A DNA stretch of 64,000 nt from Heterobilharzia americana. Its lineage: Eukaryota; Platyhelminthes; Trematoda; Strigeidida; Schistosomatidae. This document shows, piece after piece, positions 1 to 14,732 of the stretch. The stretch's first letter is position 1; each line of letters starts with the position of its first letter. The notes under the pieces were generated by a model, which was not told the origin of the DNA, made no database searches, and saw nothing but the letters and a program-made list of their open reading frames with translations. The translations under genes and the position numbers were made by a program. The DNA lies in assembly GCA_944470555.2 (NCBI GenBank), contig OX104134.1, forward strand, positions 56,411,890 through 56,475,889, written 5' to 3'.

Positions 1-2395
1 CCAAGCTCATCTCAATTTAGCAATTATTAAGGATTGTTTGTATAAATAGCGACTGAATTCAACGGGGATGAGAGATGTAACCAGCATTTGGGAAGTGATG
101 TCGAAATAAAATGATTGCATTTCACCCCAATGTCAATATTCTTTACATGGTTGTCACTTATTTTAGCTAATCTTTGGTTATGGTAAGACTCACCGGACGA
201 ATCAAAAATATATTTTTTAACATGTAAATACATGTACGTGATACTAATAAATAGATTCCAATTTGGAGTATAGTTACTTTGTTTTAAATGGTGAAACGAT
301 GCGCAAATAGTGGACAGAACATCAAAGTAGGCTAATTTACCTACTGAATATGTAGCATGTGTGAAGTGTAGCTTAAAAATAAACTATTATTACGCTAATT
401 ATCTACAATAACAACTGGGAAACTTCAGAAGTAACCATTCATTTTAAAATCAGCCAGTACATTCTTATCAAAAAGATTTAGGCAGAAACATGAACCAGAA
501 GGGTCATGTAACAAAAGATGACATTTTAAACAGTACAACATAAAGTTTCATGTGAAATCAATCAAAATGTAGTTTCCCAGAAAAGCATTGAGAAAAACAA
601 GACTTCGTTTTTATCAAAGGATTCATCACGTACCCGTAGAAGAAAATGAAATGGATGATAGTTTTGAAAATGATTCCTAAACAACAATTTAGTTAGTGAG
701 TAGATTCTTTTTTAAAATATTCATAAATGGCAAAAATATTCAGAAGATACCTCTCAATACCTTCTAACAAGAGTGCTTTATGATTTCGTTTATACTCCAC
801 AGTAAGCGAATCAAAAAAGCTTTATAGATGGTGAGCTTACAATGTAAGGACAAGCAGAATCACCAGTAAGTTTTAGGATACAATGACAGTAAGCTCTTAT
901 ATGAAACACACCTCTCTAAACCGAAACTAAATTCAACAGCTATAACCTTTGGTCTTTAATTTAAAAGAAAGTTAGGGTAGTAAACTAACCGACATGAAAT
1001 TAAAAAAACAGAATACACCTCAAGGGGTAACTGAACTATAACTGAGTGTAGTATATCATTTAGTAAAAATAGAAACTCAATCATCAAGCGTGATTCGAAG
1101 AATAACGATACGAATCCGATCCAAAGATGTAAAACAATAGTAAATTGTACAATATCAAAAGAATTATTACCAATCAAGATATCTGAATAGTATCAAGCAA
1201 TCAAATAAAGATGAAGTTTTGCACTTAAACTTTTAGTAGCTACATCTTTAAAAATGTAAAACAATAGAAGGATACATAAAGTGAGACTAATATGCCTTTT
1301 CAAAGTATCATACTCAATTCAGGAAGAAGTCAAAAAGAAGGGATTTGATAAAGGCCATAATCAGTTGATCAGCTGGTTTCATTTGATTGAAGTATTACAT
1401 GTATTGCTTATTTGGTGGCATCCATGTTGCTTAGATGTGGAAAAAAGTGCTAAAAATGGCAAAATTTTGAAATTTAAGTGTGATAAACGGTTTTCCATGC
1501 GAAAATGTTTGAAATGTTTATTATTCCGTTTAGCGCTGCAAAATAACCAAATAATATGTAAAATTCAGGAATTTGAAGCTAAGATGGTCATTAATAATTG
1601 ATCCACATAAAATAAATATTTAATTTATGGTAAAACTCTGTAGGGACTTCTTAATTCCATGCAACTCAAGTGACATGGAGTTTTATTAAGAACTAAGTTG
1701 TTTTTAATGCGTTTATTTATTCAGATCTCTTATTTGTCCTTCTTGATGCTCTAGTAAACGTATTCTGCTTCATAAATGGTCAGTAGAGCAACACCCTAAG
1801 AGGAAGTTGGATGTAGATTGAAATCATTGCATGTTCATATACAGGCAGATAGGTGCTATGGTTCGGTGTAAGTTAATATCCCAACACAAAATTACTTTTC
1901 GAAATGTCAGCTATTCATTACTAAAGAATTTCATATTTTATTTCAGGTGGATGAGCAGTGCACAGGCGATGACTGAAGAACATATATGTGGAATGACCAC
2001 TGCAAACTTGGTGATATATATTTACGGTTATGTGCCAAAATGATTAATTTCCTCCATGTCTTCGTTTATTTTATACGTGATTCTAGTTTTACATGGATAA
2101 ACACGTAGTATGAAAACAATGATCTGAGCTAGAAGCACTCATGATCTCGGGCAGTAACCGTCTATGCGAAATGGATATCCCATGAAGCAAAGTTAGATAA
2201 TTTAATTAAATTCCCAAAGGATGAGATAAAAATGGAAGTACACAATTTAGAGGTTTATATTACGGAATAGAAAATGAGAAAATTATTTAGTACAATAAAT
2301 TACAAGTATGCACATATCTCTTATGTAGGACATCTTAGGCGACAAACTTATCTGTATGTTTAAGTTAATATACTTAAGATAAGTTAAAATCTCCA
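1..2395. other. No recognised gene
   Basis: AT-rich sequence with only short frames. A 106-codon frame on + at 1281-1601 (start GTG, Lys-rich) matches nothing known to me, and none of the others has splice signals or a familiar motif. May contain unrecognised 3' exons or UTR of VPS8. Confidence 0.5.
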
Positions 2396-2642
2396 TGACA
2401 GCATCTGTTTACTCGCTTGTTAAGGTCCGCTGGTAGTTTGATTTCGAAATGACGAAGGGAAGACAAAAAGATTCGTATATTAGGATGCATTGTTCCCCCC
2501 GAGCGTTATTTCTGCAGGTCAGCTGTCCATAATGTATGTCACCTTCGTAATTGTATTCGACAGTAAATTTGAAGGTATCCGACATATTCTCTATGCAACT
2601 AGCTCTTTCATGTCTCCAGAAACCGAACGTTATATAGTTTCC
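2396..2642 (-). CDS. Unassigned open segment with four cysteines, possible terminal exon
   Basis: After a GATTAG acceptor-like site a frame stays open for about 75 codons to TAA. It reads NYITFGFWRHERASCIENMS, TFKFTVEYNYEGDIHYGQ and LTCRNNARGEQCILIYESFC. Base composition is less AT-rich than the flanks. It lies downstream of VPS8 on the same strand, but it is not the expected RING finger (no C-x2-C...C-x-H pattern) and its entry phase (1) does not match the last VPS8 exon found (2). It could be the terminal exon of another gene or a chance ORF. Confidence 0.35.
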
Positions 2643-3803
2643 TAATCTTAAACCATAGGTAACAAATAACTAAAACAAAGAAATTCTTCAAGAAATCTTT
2701 ATTTCTACCGTGAGATCAAATGAATAAGAATTCCAGAAAATCATAATACAAAGTAGTTTACTGATGCACGCTGAAATACATTACATCCATCCGATTAGAG
2801 AAGTAGCAGATAAAGCTTGATCTGAATACTTCTCTTTTGACCAAATGTGCACAGGTACGTGGCCAACTAATAGTTCAGATAGGGTTTACTTTGATCTTTG
2901 CAACTAACTAAAGCAATATAAAGTGTGCATACCTCCTAAAATCATAGAAGTATAACGGGTTTGTAGATCACTGCAGTACTTAGTACTTACCTTATTCAAA
3001 CTAGTTAATGAAACTTTCAGCCTTTCTAGCTTTCAGGTTCTTCAGAAACCACAAAATGCACAGAAACTGCAATCAGACAGTTGGTCATTTCTGGCAGAAT
3101 AAAATAAATATGGATTTACGCTATTATCGTTTTTTTTCAAAACGACCTCAAAAATGAACGCAGATGTTTCTCCATCAATAGCCTACTAACCAAGTGACCT
3201 TAAAGTGCGTCAATACCTTATTTGCGCTGTATGGCCTCTAATCACTGCCCAGAAAGAATAAATAAAGTAAAATGGTATTGTAACACGAAGCAAAGGACAC
3301 AAACGGAAGAAAAGTACTTGGTAGTAAGATTCTCAAAATATTAAAGAGGATAAGGAGTAGATAAATTTGTGCTAATATCATCGACTCCGTGTCATATTGC
3401 CGAAATACTGAAAATATTGGGTTGTGCCAATAAGAATATTTGCAAGATTTGAAAATACCACTTATGGTAAGCTAGCATACTCAAAACATTTTTACCAAGG
3501 TAAAAGAGCTATAGCTCTGATCATATCAGCTGAACATTAAGAAGCTAATCAAAATGATTGGAAAAGTACGAAAAATGCAACATAAGTGAAAGAAATAATT
3601 ACAGTGAAGTTACAAGAAATGAAGAAACAATTAACTGTCATCAACCCGAGCTAACTTCAACAGGTGCAACGGTGATTTCTTAAAATTCATGAATTCCAAA
3701 CAAACATATAAGTGGCTGAAACATCATAGCAGTCAACTAAAACACGATAGATTACAACCCACTCTAACAAAGAAAATTAACATGAACCATGGAAACATTG
3801 TTA

Positions 3804-3806
<3 letters not shown>

Positions 3807-3866
<60 letters not shown>
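3807..3866. repeat. (AT)n microsatellite
   Basis: About 30 uninterrupted AT units. It generates the IYIYIY stretch of a spurious frame. Confidence 0.97.
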
Positions 3867-3869
<3 letters not shown>

Positions 3870-4219
3870 TCAGAATAGTAATGAGGCCATAATGAATTAT
3901 CAAACAATCAACACATGCAAATAAACTGATTTAGCTTTTCACTTTCGTCCTAACCTACTTCATTCAAATTTACTTTTGTCTTTGTCATACTGTGTTTCAG
4001 GAGCGTTTAACACAATAATTATTTCTTGAATTATGTAGAAAGAAGGTTACTTTTAGACTCATATATCCATTACCGGCATAAATGAGTTGGAAAGTGTCAC
4101 TTCTGTCATAAAAGTCCCGCGTAGAGTGAAATTGAAAATCGAGCTTCAAGACCCACAGAGTTGTACGTCAAATTTTTCTTAATTAATATTATAACTTATA
4201 CAGTTAACAGTTAACTTAC

Positions 4220-4408
4220 CGGCATTTGAAGTACGCTCGTAAAATTAAATAATTAGCACGTCGATTCGATGATTCTTCTTTGACAAATACATTTATAAAG
4301 TCAAGCAATTGAGATATCGAGACATTCGTCAACTTATGTAACACTTTTAGTGTGCGTTCATCATCCCAATCAGCGAGAACCTTTGTAATCAAAAATAAAA
4401 TCATACAC
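4220..4408 (-). CDS. VPS8: VPS8 exon (distal solenoid, before RING)
   Basis: 189 nt, acceptor AACTAG, donor GTAAGT, in phase 2 and out phase 2. It reads CMILFLITKVLADW, then TLKVLHKLTNVSISQLLDFI and NYLILRAYF, matching the MQVLNSMAAFIALPSILQRI...LILGML block of animal VPS8. The preceding exon (5824-6091) ends in phase 0, so one or more exons of the intervening ~100 residues are not identified. Confidence 0.68.
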
Positions 4409-7400
4409 CTAGTTTGTAATTGTTCCAATAGGTGAGATTAAACCTGCGAAATATTTCCACTTACAGAATAAATGTAGAGATGAATAATAATGGTCATTGC
4501 ATCAATTCAAGTATGAAACAAATTGATCAACTGAAATTTCAAAAGTAAGCAATTTTTTGATACAATCTTCGGTTTGAAATATTTTGAGTGAATGGTTGAG
4601 GTGGGTTGCTAAATGAGACCCTATGATGCATTTTAGTCTGTTTATTAGTTATCACACAGTGAAACAGTTTTATTTACTGATAACGTTTCGGACATAATGT
4701 ATTGCCCATATTCATAGTAAGTATGAATGGTATGGAGATCATATCTCATATGAATATGAACAATAGATTATGTTTGAAACGTTATCCAGTAAATACTATT
4801 TCGATGCGTGATAACATCTAAAAAACAGACTAAAATGGAATTGCTATCTACCACAGTGTCCAAGTTTTAATCCTATAAAGCTACGATGCAGGATTGTTGG
4901 TTAAATGTTTAGATTACTGGTTATCGATCAACAAACATTTTGAGTCGTATTACCAGAAACAGGTAATGATCAACGACGTGATATACCACAGAGTTGACAT
5001 AAATGTTGCAGACTAGCTGATAGGACGTGCGGCAACTTGGACCATTACGCAGTAATTCCAGGTCCTATGTTTATACTGAATGATTGGTAACGCTGTAGAT
5101 TCCACTAAAATTATGAAAATTTACCTACCGTGCTGAAATTGCTTGTTTTGTGCAATTTTAGAGAAAAACAGGTAGATCGACCACTCATTACAATATACAC
5201 TAAATTAACTTACGACATTTACGATCCTGAGCAGTAAATTAGCTAAAAACCTCCTCACCCACCACATTTTGAAGTAACTCAATCTCCAGTAGGTATTCTG
5301 CACATGTAAGACTGACATGCAAAATAATTCATTTTGATTAGTGATTTCTGAGAATCGAGTGATTGCAAAGTAACTTTTGTCACAGATTCACATCAGTCGG
5401 AAAAATAATCCTAATCTGGGGACACAGGACAGCTGTTTCATCCCATTTGGAGACTTTGCAGGACTCACAACCTCAATAAGATTGACCTCACTATCATTGA
5501 GTCCCACAGCTCGTACATTACTATTCAAGAAACTGTTTGCAATCTAACCCATCCATAGTCACCTAATTCCATCAATTTGTTGAACCGAAACACTACTTAT
5601 GCATTCATTTAGATTTGTTCCTATCAATGAGCATCAGTTTAACTACACAACGATTTTTGGTACTGGAGATATGCTAATCTAAGTATTCGACTCCTGTTAC
5701 ACAATTTCATTCAAGCAGGTAGGCGACAGATGAATAAACAGTCTTCTTGAACCAAGTTCAACATAATATATGCCAGATAAAGCATTCATAAGGTACGAAA
5801 TATCAAATAATACAATGGATTACTTCGGTGTTTTCAAAGCAGATTGACTTCAAGTTATCATACTTTTCTCCATCGATCTTTAATTCTTTATTACTACAAG
5901 GTATGCTGCTTTCTAAACACTGGAAAATACAACTAGCTAACTTTACTGCTTCAGAGTCCGAATGAATTGATACAAGTGTGGAATTCCTATTGGACTTGTT
6001 CATTATGATTTTCTTTAAACGTAGTATTTGATATTTCAAAACCAGAAGTTCATTACCACAAGTTCGGTGGATGTGTTCGCAAACTTTATACCTACAAAAA
6101 AGCATTTTAAAATTAATCACAACTGCAAGTGAAGAACATAGTAATAATAATGATAAGAAAGTCTACTACCTGAAGTAATGCAGTTTGGAAACAAAAGTTC
6201 ACAGAATAACATAGTGTATCTGCAACCTCGATAGAACTTATGTTCAACCTGAGGTTTGAACCCGCACCAACTAGTGTTGCCGTCAGAGACGTAACCACTG
6301 AGCTATCTGGGCAGTGACTGACCTCCTGTAAGACTAAATGAGGTTCACTGATTGTTAAGTGGAGGGTAACAAACTTCATGTCTTCTAGTCCTAAGTGTTG
6401 ACCGAATTTTATCAATCAATTTGCAATGCGGTCACGATACAGTTGGATGAAGGTGGTAGCATCTCCTACTGCAGCACAGGGTGAAGAGAGTTCATATCTC
6501 AGACAGGAAATTCGTTTCATCAAGGTTACATATACTCCTTGTCGACGAGTGCTAAAAGCAGTAAACCTAGGTCCAGGTTCCCCTTCCGATTGCCTTCATC
6601 CAACTAACATCTATCTTAGCGCATTGTGATGATGAGTCTCTTAGTTGGTGGTCACATTGAAAAATGATCGATAGAATGCGATCAGCATTTAGTGCTAGAC
6701 GACATGAAGTTGGTTACACCCCAGTGACTAATCAGCGTAATACAGTAGTTAGTGGTGAATTCTACGTCAGTTACCTGAATGACCTACAAAATGTGAAACA
6801 GTATGGTTCACGATTGCTCAGTGCTTTCTAAGCCTTGATGTTCTTCAACGTTTCATCAGCATTTATTTCACAAAATGGTTCACTAAGTATGGACGAATTT
6901 GTTGGTTAGTTAATTAGTATATTTCAGATTTTTTTTTTCAAAGTTTGAATTTTCTCTTTGCGTTAAAATGCTGTAAGGCGATTCTTATCAACTTTTCCGA
7001 TCCGTGTTTGCTATTCCTTGGTGATTGTTATCACACTTGCTGCTTTGGACTATGAAGAGATATACACATTTTCAAGCTGTGACTCAGTTTTACATTACTG
7101 CGATAGCGTCAATAAACTTTTCAACCCAGTGGACGTTTTCTAAGCCAATCGCGTCTAGGAAGAATTGAGAAGAAGGTCCTCTATTGTTCATTACATGGCA
7201 ATCATGTTTTTGCATTTTCAAACAACTTACATCAGATTACAAATAGTTTGTTGTGTACTCAGTTATATTGATACTGAGATAAACTAGAAACGACGATGAA
7301 AAAGACCAAAATTGTGTGGCATTAGGCAAAATAGTAGCCAGAAGTTAACACTGTCTCACAAGCTTATGTACTACTTGTCTACACCTTGCGTTATCGTTAG

Positions 7401-10400
7401 GAATTCTAAGAGTTCATTTTGTGACGCATAAGTCTATCTAAGTGGGGTGATCGGTTAATATTATAAGCTCTCATAAAACGTTTGATACAAATATGTACTG
7501 GGTTGTGCTGAATTCCAAACTCGCTACATGGATTTTATGTTTTGAAAAAACAATGAATAACAATTGGCTGAAAAATTACTACCGCTGATCATTAGAAACT
7601 ATAAGAGTTTTAGTATTAGGTTGTAGTAAGCATCTAAAATGCAACGCTTAATGTTAAGGAACTGGTTGCGCAAACTTCGATAAGTTAGACAGTGTTCCAA
7701 ACTGCAACTCACTGATGGAAACCGCATACGGGACCAAATAAACCGCAGCTTCATACGAAGAGTCTAGCTGAAACTGAAGTTGTTGCTCAATGAGGTAGAC
7801 AAGCAACTCATAAACAGCAAGAAATGAGTTCAAGTTTCCGCTCTATCAACTAGTTTCATTAAAAACAGTATGCAAACATTTAGTGCATTGTCTCGTTAGT
7901 AAGTCTATCCTTCGTTGTTCCGTTACATTTTTAAATTATCGATCAAGGTGGGAATGAATGAGACAATCTCTGGCTGATGTGCTAAGCGAAACGTATGTCA
8001 TCCAGGAAGGGTAGATTTCCTCGTCTCTGTTTATACACTATGATAAAACGTTTAGAAGAACGTGTAGTTGAATCCTAGAGTTTCTAGTTGACTGGACGAA
8101 AACATCTTAGACCAAAACAAATACAATATCGGGGAAATTAACGTTGTGCTCACGATAGATTCAGTAATCAAGGCTTGAGATTGCAGTCGCCAGAACTCCT
8201 CTATACTCTACTAAGAAGACTTCTAGTAACATTTATCCATAGCACATATACAAAACAACATCTAGAAAAGCATACATATAAATAACCAATAAAAGTAATA
8301 TGATGGAAAGCGGACTTACAATTCCTTATCCGAGCTTAGAGAAACACATTGTTCAATGTGTTTTAAACGACCTGATTCAATCGATTCAATTGTGGCTAGC
8401 TCAAACTCTGATAGAATACCGTTAGATAGTTTATTGCTAACACTACACACTAACTCGAAAAGCTAGTAAAACAAAAAAATGGGAAACATTTTTTATTTTA
8501 TCATAAGAATATGTCATCGTTCAGAAAATCAACAAAAATATTTCCACATAAAATCACGATATTTACTACCTTAATCATAGTAACATAGGAGTCTTTTAAA
8601 TTGAAAACAATACCGTAAATTAGATACCACCTAATAATCGTTGTTATTCTGACAAGCCGTAAACGTTAGATTTACGAAGCACCAATAAATGACGTGTAGA
8701 CATAAGTGGCAATATAATTTCGAAGTGATACTGGTATGAAATTGATTTAATTAACTTGCATACTTAGAATGTATATACGCAATTACACTGGTCACATTTA
8801 TTCCTAGAACATTCATCCATCTTGCCTAGTTTCTTACTTAACTCGGTTATTTAGATAATTGGAAGCGTTCATTTGCTCAAAATATTTTGTTACAGCCTAA
8901 GTGATTCAAACTGCCATAAAAATGACCTAATAACGCAAATTCGACTGCAAAGCCGTAGCTACGTACCGGAATAATCAACCTCCTCAGTGTATTAGGAACA
9001 GTGAATCCCTGCGCATTTTAAATAGGCTTCATTTTCTACCTATTCAAGCCATGTGTCTATGAATCATCACAATAAAATGTTCAGATCCTATTACTAAGTT
9101 AGTAAAGGAGAGAGTTTCATTCTGATGGATGATTTATTAACAGTACAAAACCTCAATGAACATTGCACTAAATAAAGTAGTTTTATTGTGGAACTTCGCG
9201 AAGAAAGGTAACGGAATAAAGCATACAAACAACGGAAGTGAGAAAATTGCATCCTCGTTTCTGTAAGCAAAACGAATGCAGTTGTACAAACCAAGTCGTT
9301 TTATTCATATTACTTAGAAATTGCTGCAATGAGACTTTCTCCATGTTTTCAACCAACAGGTTTTACACTGATGCAGTAGCCAGAATAGTATGTTTTTAGT
9401 CTCTTATCGAAGTAGTTTGTAAAGCGGTGATTGACTTTGACCTGACCTCGCACTCAGCCACATTGTGCGCGTTCGCTCAGTAGGCAATGGGCCACACCTA
9501 TTATGTGAGGGTTAATGATACTACCTGGCTGCCTAAACCTCGGTAGACGGAGGGGGGTTCGAACCCGTGGCCAACTGGTTGATAGACATCTCCCTAGAAC
9601 ACTGAGTCACAGGAGTAATTATCGTCACATGAACAAACGCAATTTAACAGGATTATGAAACCACTGTTGTGTTGCTAGATGTATTGAAATGTAACACCAG
9701 TGACTGTATCGTTCACCTAGACTTTCGAATTTTTTTTCAATGAGTAAAATTCGATAAAATGCATGAGAACACTCAAAACCAGTATTCTTTAACGGATAAA
9801 CTTTGAAAAAACCTTCAACAAGCGTTTTAGACGCTACACTCACAAAAGATCTTGCTAATTTATATCAGAATAGACCATGCAAGTGCAGCAAAACAAGGAT
9901 CCTCCGCTATTACTGTTACTTTTTTTCCCTTCTAACCTCATCACCTTCTAACAATTCCAATGACTATGGCATCATGAACAGCTTTTTCTCTCAGTTGACA
10001 GAAAAACAATTAAGAAATGGCATCACTGGTTTAATGCGTGAAATAACTTAGGATTATATTTAACAGAGCTTTTAGATATTTCTTAAATGAGCGATTTAAT
10101 CTAAATATTAGCAGTGAAGTTACAGAATTAAAATCTTACAGCTAGACAGCAATATATAAGGTAGGACGATGAATAGTTCACAAATACACCAAGCATAAGC
10201 TATAGACCCTAAACTTCTTATCCCTTCCTTCTAAACGTTTGGCATGGACCAAGACCTACTGCAACATTAAAATATGTAACGCACAGACAACCTACACTAA
10301 AAACAAGAGGATCAGGCTATTCACCGAATTTGTATGTACATGTCCCAAATTTTGAAAAAAACTGTGCAGCAGACAAAACGAACCTGATAAATTAAATTAT

Positions 10401-13400
10401 GGTTAATTTTGATTTCTTCACTGTTTAATAAACTCAGTTGACGTATTATGAAGATAAATATGCGACAAGAAATTGTTAAGTCATTCACTAGCAATCGACA
10501 ATTAGTTTGATGCAATTCTTCGGATTGGCGAACCGGATCTTGAGGAGAATTTTCAGTCGATGATGATGTTGGTAATGAGGTCAGAAGAAGACAATTGTAA
10601 AGTTGTTGACGTCTTGACTGGCTGTTGTAAAAGTAAACAAAAGTGACGATAATTAAACAATTTCCGGTTACGATAATCACTGCGCGAGAAATAATAACAT
10701 GAAAATTGTAAATTTATAAGATATTACTGAACACCTCTTTCAAATTCTTAATGTCTGACTAGCTAAAAGTTATCTAGCAATAAAAACAAAATAATTGTGA
10801 AAATATTTTAGATTAATTGGGAACTTCTACTTAAACTGATATCAGAATTAGTCGATAAAAAACCAACTGATGTAAGCTACTGCCTTGTTTTGTTCCAGAG
10901 ATTTTCACAGAAATCATCTCATTTTCCACTCGGAACCATCCTATAAATTATAAATGCTTAAATTGTAAGTGAATATACCAATTTTGGATGTGCAAATCAC
11001 TGGTTTAAGCACGTGACTTGCAAACGATCGGTGTGTTTCAAAAATTCCACTCAACATGAGGAATTGAATTGGGTAGTATAATAACCCCCAATACAAGTGT
11101 GGCTCATGGTATACTATACAACGCCTGTATCATGTGTTTGATTCGTATCTTCTTTTGAATTAAATTTGCACGAAAGGTATGGTTTCTGAAATCGGTGGAT
11201 AAAACACGGAGGCTGTGAAAGGTATTTATCTAGAGAATTATCGTTTATGGGCTTAAGATTGGAAGTTTCAATCAACAAAGTCACGTTAGTGGCTAAGATG
11301 CTAATGAACTGATAGGATACGAGTCTAAAAGCAATTGTATTTACGTATGGTTAAGTAGGCTAAAAACGTTGGCAGTACAAGACCGATGCAGTCTATGATA
11401 TACTAAAGTGCCTAAAAACAGAAATAAGTAAGAACCATTAGAACAAATGCTAAGCAAAAAACTTAAAGCTTTCCATAGAAACGTCACTAAATAACAATAT
11501 ATATGACTTTAGTTTCGAATCACCAAGACAAATCGTCATGTTAAAAAGACTGGAGCTAAAGAATTCTGTCGACGTAGTTGCGACACTAGAACGTGAAGGA
11601 GTGGATTTTGAAGTTTAACGCCTGAAAAAGAAGAAACAAAACACCAACTACTATTCACTATGGTAGGATTTTGTTTTTCAAAATTATTTATTCGCTTTCC
11701 AATGCTTATAATTCTTGTCACCTTTTACTTCCTTCACAGTTCAAACACTATTTGTATTATCTTTTGATATTATTCGAGAATAAGGCTAACTGTGAAACAT
11801 GATAACGTTGTTACTTGAAAGTAAAGTTCCGAAAGTAACTGTGAGTTGAATTAACATACACGTCACTTTCTGCTGGCTAAAGGCTGTATCACTAGCATAC
11901 GCTGTTCACAACACCAAGTAAAAATATATCGAAGTCAAATAAATCTGAAATGTAAAATATTTACCCCAGTTCCCCATTGACGAAAAATTCATCACCAGAA
12001 GTTGATAAAGTGAGTAAATTGAGAAAGTCAATAGGACTGTACTGCAAAAGCGAATGTAAGAAAGGATATTTGACGTTTAGAATGGATGCAGGAAAACCTT
12101 TCATGTTAACCAAGGATTCACTGAGCATAAGATTAAAAACCTGTAAATAGAACATTAAAAGAATTAGATACAGAAACGAAACAACAAAAATGTTTTAATA
12201 TAATGTCTGGCATAGCCTTGGTTAAGAATACCACTATTACACACAAAGGATGATTGAAATTGAGAAGCCTACCTTGGAACCTGATTAGAAGCAACAGTCG
12301 CTTAAGTACTGAACTGGCTACCTACCACCTACATTATAAAAGCTAACGTAGTAGGCCAGATCTAAATTTTATTGAATTGACTGAAGGATTCCAGAAGACT
12401 TTGATTACGTTTACGAAGCATTGTTTAGATAGTAAAATGGATTGAAACAAATTCCAGTCACGTGAATGTAAAGGGAAATATTTTACGACTGAGCTAAGAC
12501 TGAAATGTGGTATACAAACGGACCATGCAAGTCACACTGTAAAATATCAGCAACATTATATGAAGGGGATTGTTTTACATTCAGCCAAAAAGGTCTGTTC
12601 TTCATATTTAAGCATTCTTCATCAACGAAAATCAAAGGTCAAAACATGACATACGAGAAGACCACCAAATAATTTGTGATAACATAAGATGGTAATATGT
12701 CCATGAGTTATGCACAAGTAATAAAACTAACTTTAAGAGGAATATTTTGATCCAAGGGAGGTGGCAAACGTTGGTGACAGAAGGATTCACTTGCGAATGC
12801 TAAACGAAGTAATACCAACAAACAGTGTACACACTTTTCGATTCTGTTCTTTTCATCTTTGCCTAAACCGTTTAAAAATGGGGTAGAAAAAATGAGTCAA
12901 GCCAATGCATCAGACAAATCACAATAAACGAATTCAGAACTTCAGGAATTAAAAGTTGACAGTCTTTAGGAAGACGGATAGAATTGGTATTGCTATATAT
13001 AGCTACATAACACCCTTAGTATACAAAAACTGAGTCTCAAAAAATAACTTGCCATACAAGTTTAACTAAATAAATGAGGACGGCCCAAATAGATCATTGG
13101 TAACGTCACCGACTACAACATTGGGTAACGTGAGTTTGAATCTCAAACGAGGGTGAAGATGCGCCTTGCTGACAAGCACGAAACCTGGGTCCAGCGCTTC
13201 TTGCCAAGTGTCTCCAAACAACTAGCATCTGTCAATATGCACCACAATGCTAAGCCTCCTAGCTTGGTGGTCACACTGCAAAATAAATGCTGGATAAAAT
13301 TCGATCAGCACTCAGGACTGAATGGGAACCAGCCAAAACCTCAAAGTAGTAACATGTACACCTAATAACTTTCTACACGTAATTATGTAGGTGCACCTTT

Positions 13401-14669
13401 ATAAAAATGAAGCGATTTGGACGAAATGACTGATCGTGCAGTTGTGCGAAAACAACATCGTTTAGAAATTACAACAAACGAGAATGTTTGTTTGAGCAAC
13501 TACTTACTAGTCATTTGTGGTATGATCACATGAAGTTACCAGTATATACACCATCCCATATCATTAAAGCTTAAAATAAGTAGATCTACTGCATACTGAT
13601 GTAATGAATTACGTATTACACAAGGGGATGAAAGGTAGTTGGTCCATTCAGAGTTAATGAGTTTAAAATGCCTGATCTCGGGACCGAGGTCAGAATGTCT
13701 TGCTGATTAGTTTGATAGCACGTTCCAGGAAATGCGTATAAACAACGATATCACACTTTCGGTCAGTTTAAGATGAAAAGACTTGGAGACCTCGTAAATG
13801 CCAGTGATGTTGCGTTTTCACAGCTGAGTGATCTAAGTGTTAAACTTTGATCTTCATTTGTTGAGGTTCTCGAATACGATTGATTGGAGGTGAGTAATCT
13901 AATTACTGGACGAACGGTGAGGCACTTGACAACTGGCTCAGACGATACAAACAAGAAGACAATGTTGGATTGAAGTGAGTTTACTGTAACCAAAGAATGA
14001 TAGTACAACCAACGGATATAACTCTTGTACTTATATACAACAGAAGCACCCTTGAGGCGAATAGACAAAACCAACAGGAAAACAGCGTTCTCAAAAGCAG
14101 TGAAGCTGAGCGATACACGTGAGGCGGAAAAGGGCACGAAAAAGACAATTCAAATTTTCCATTAGATAAATTTATAAAATTTAAGCATAAAAAGTTCATT
14201 TTTGGGGATGTAACATCATCAAAACCTTTATGGAAAAATCACTACAAAGTGCAAAACAAAATGCGCTAAAACATTCCTCTGCAAGTAATTAGGAAGTTTA
14301 AGGACCTAACCATTCAAATTAGGATGAAAAGTACCTCCATAGAAGATAGGAAACGTCATCTGAATTTTAATGAAAATATCCTAGTGATTGCATAAAGATC
14401 ATCGATGAACATAGCAGTCACGTTACAAAAATTTTACCTGCTTCTCCCTTTGAAGGGTCCAAGTTATTAACCAGGTAACGTGTAAGATCTATAAAAGGTG
14501 TTTCGAAATCCATTAAAATATCCGTATACAAATGTAAGTAGGCATCGAATAAACATTCTGTCCAACAGATTTTTACAGCCTGTGCAACAAAAAAAAGACA
14601 ACCGAAATGAACAGTAGTGGATGGTCTTTAGTTGCAAATAAAGCTGTTGTTTACTCTTTTTCTCTCTGC

Positions 14670-14732
<63 letters not shown>

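Noticed and set aside
1281..1601. 106-codon plus-strand frame
   Set aside because: GTG start, low complexity, Lys/Leu-rich, no motif or regulatory context; noted only as part of the unassigned left flank.
3689..3892. 67-codon frame ending in an IYIYIY run
   Set aside because: It is produced by the (AT)n microsatellite.
9094..9294. Open frame after TTGCTTACAG in the VPS8 gap region
   Set aside because: Acceptor is plausible, but none of the three frames resembles the missing VPS8 segment and no donor restores the phase.
13763..14199. Two overlapping minus-strand frames of 124 and 72 codons between VPS8 exons
   Set aside because: The flanking exons (14438-14579 and 12732-12862) join directly in phase and in homology, leaving no room for them; no motif recognised.
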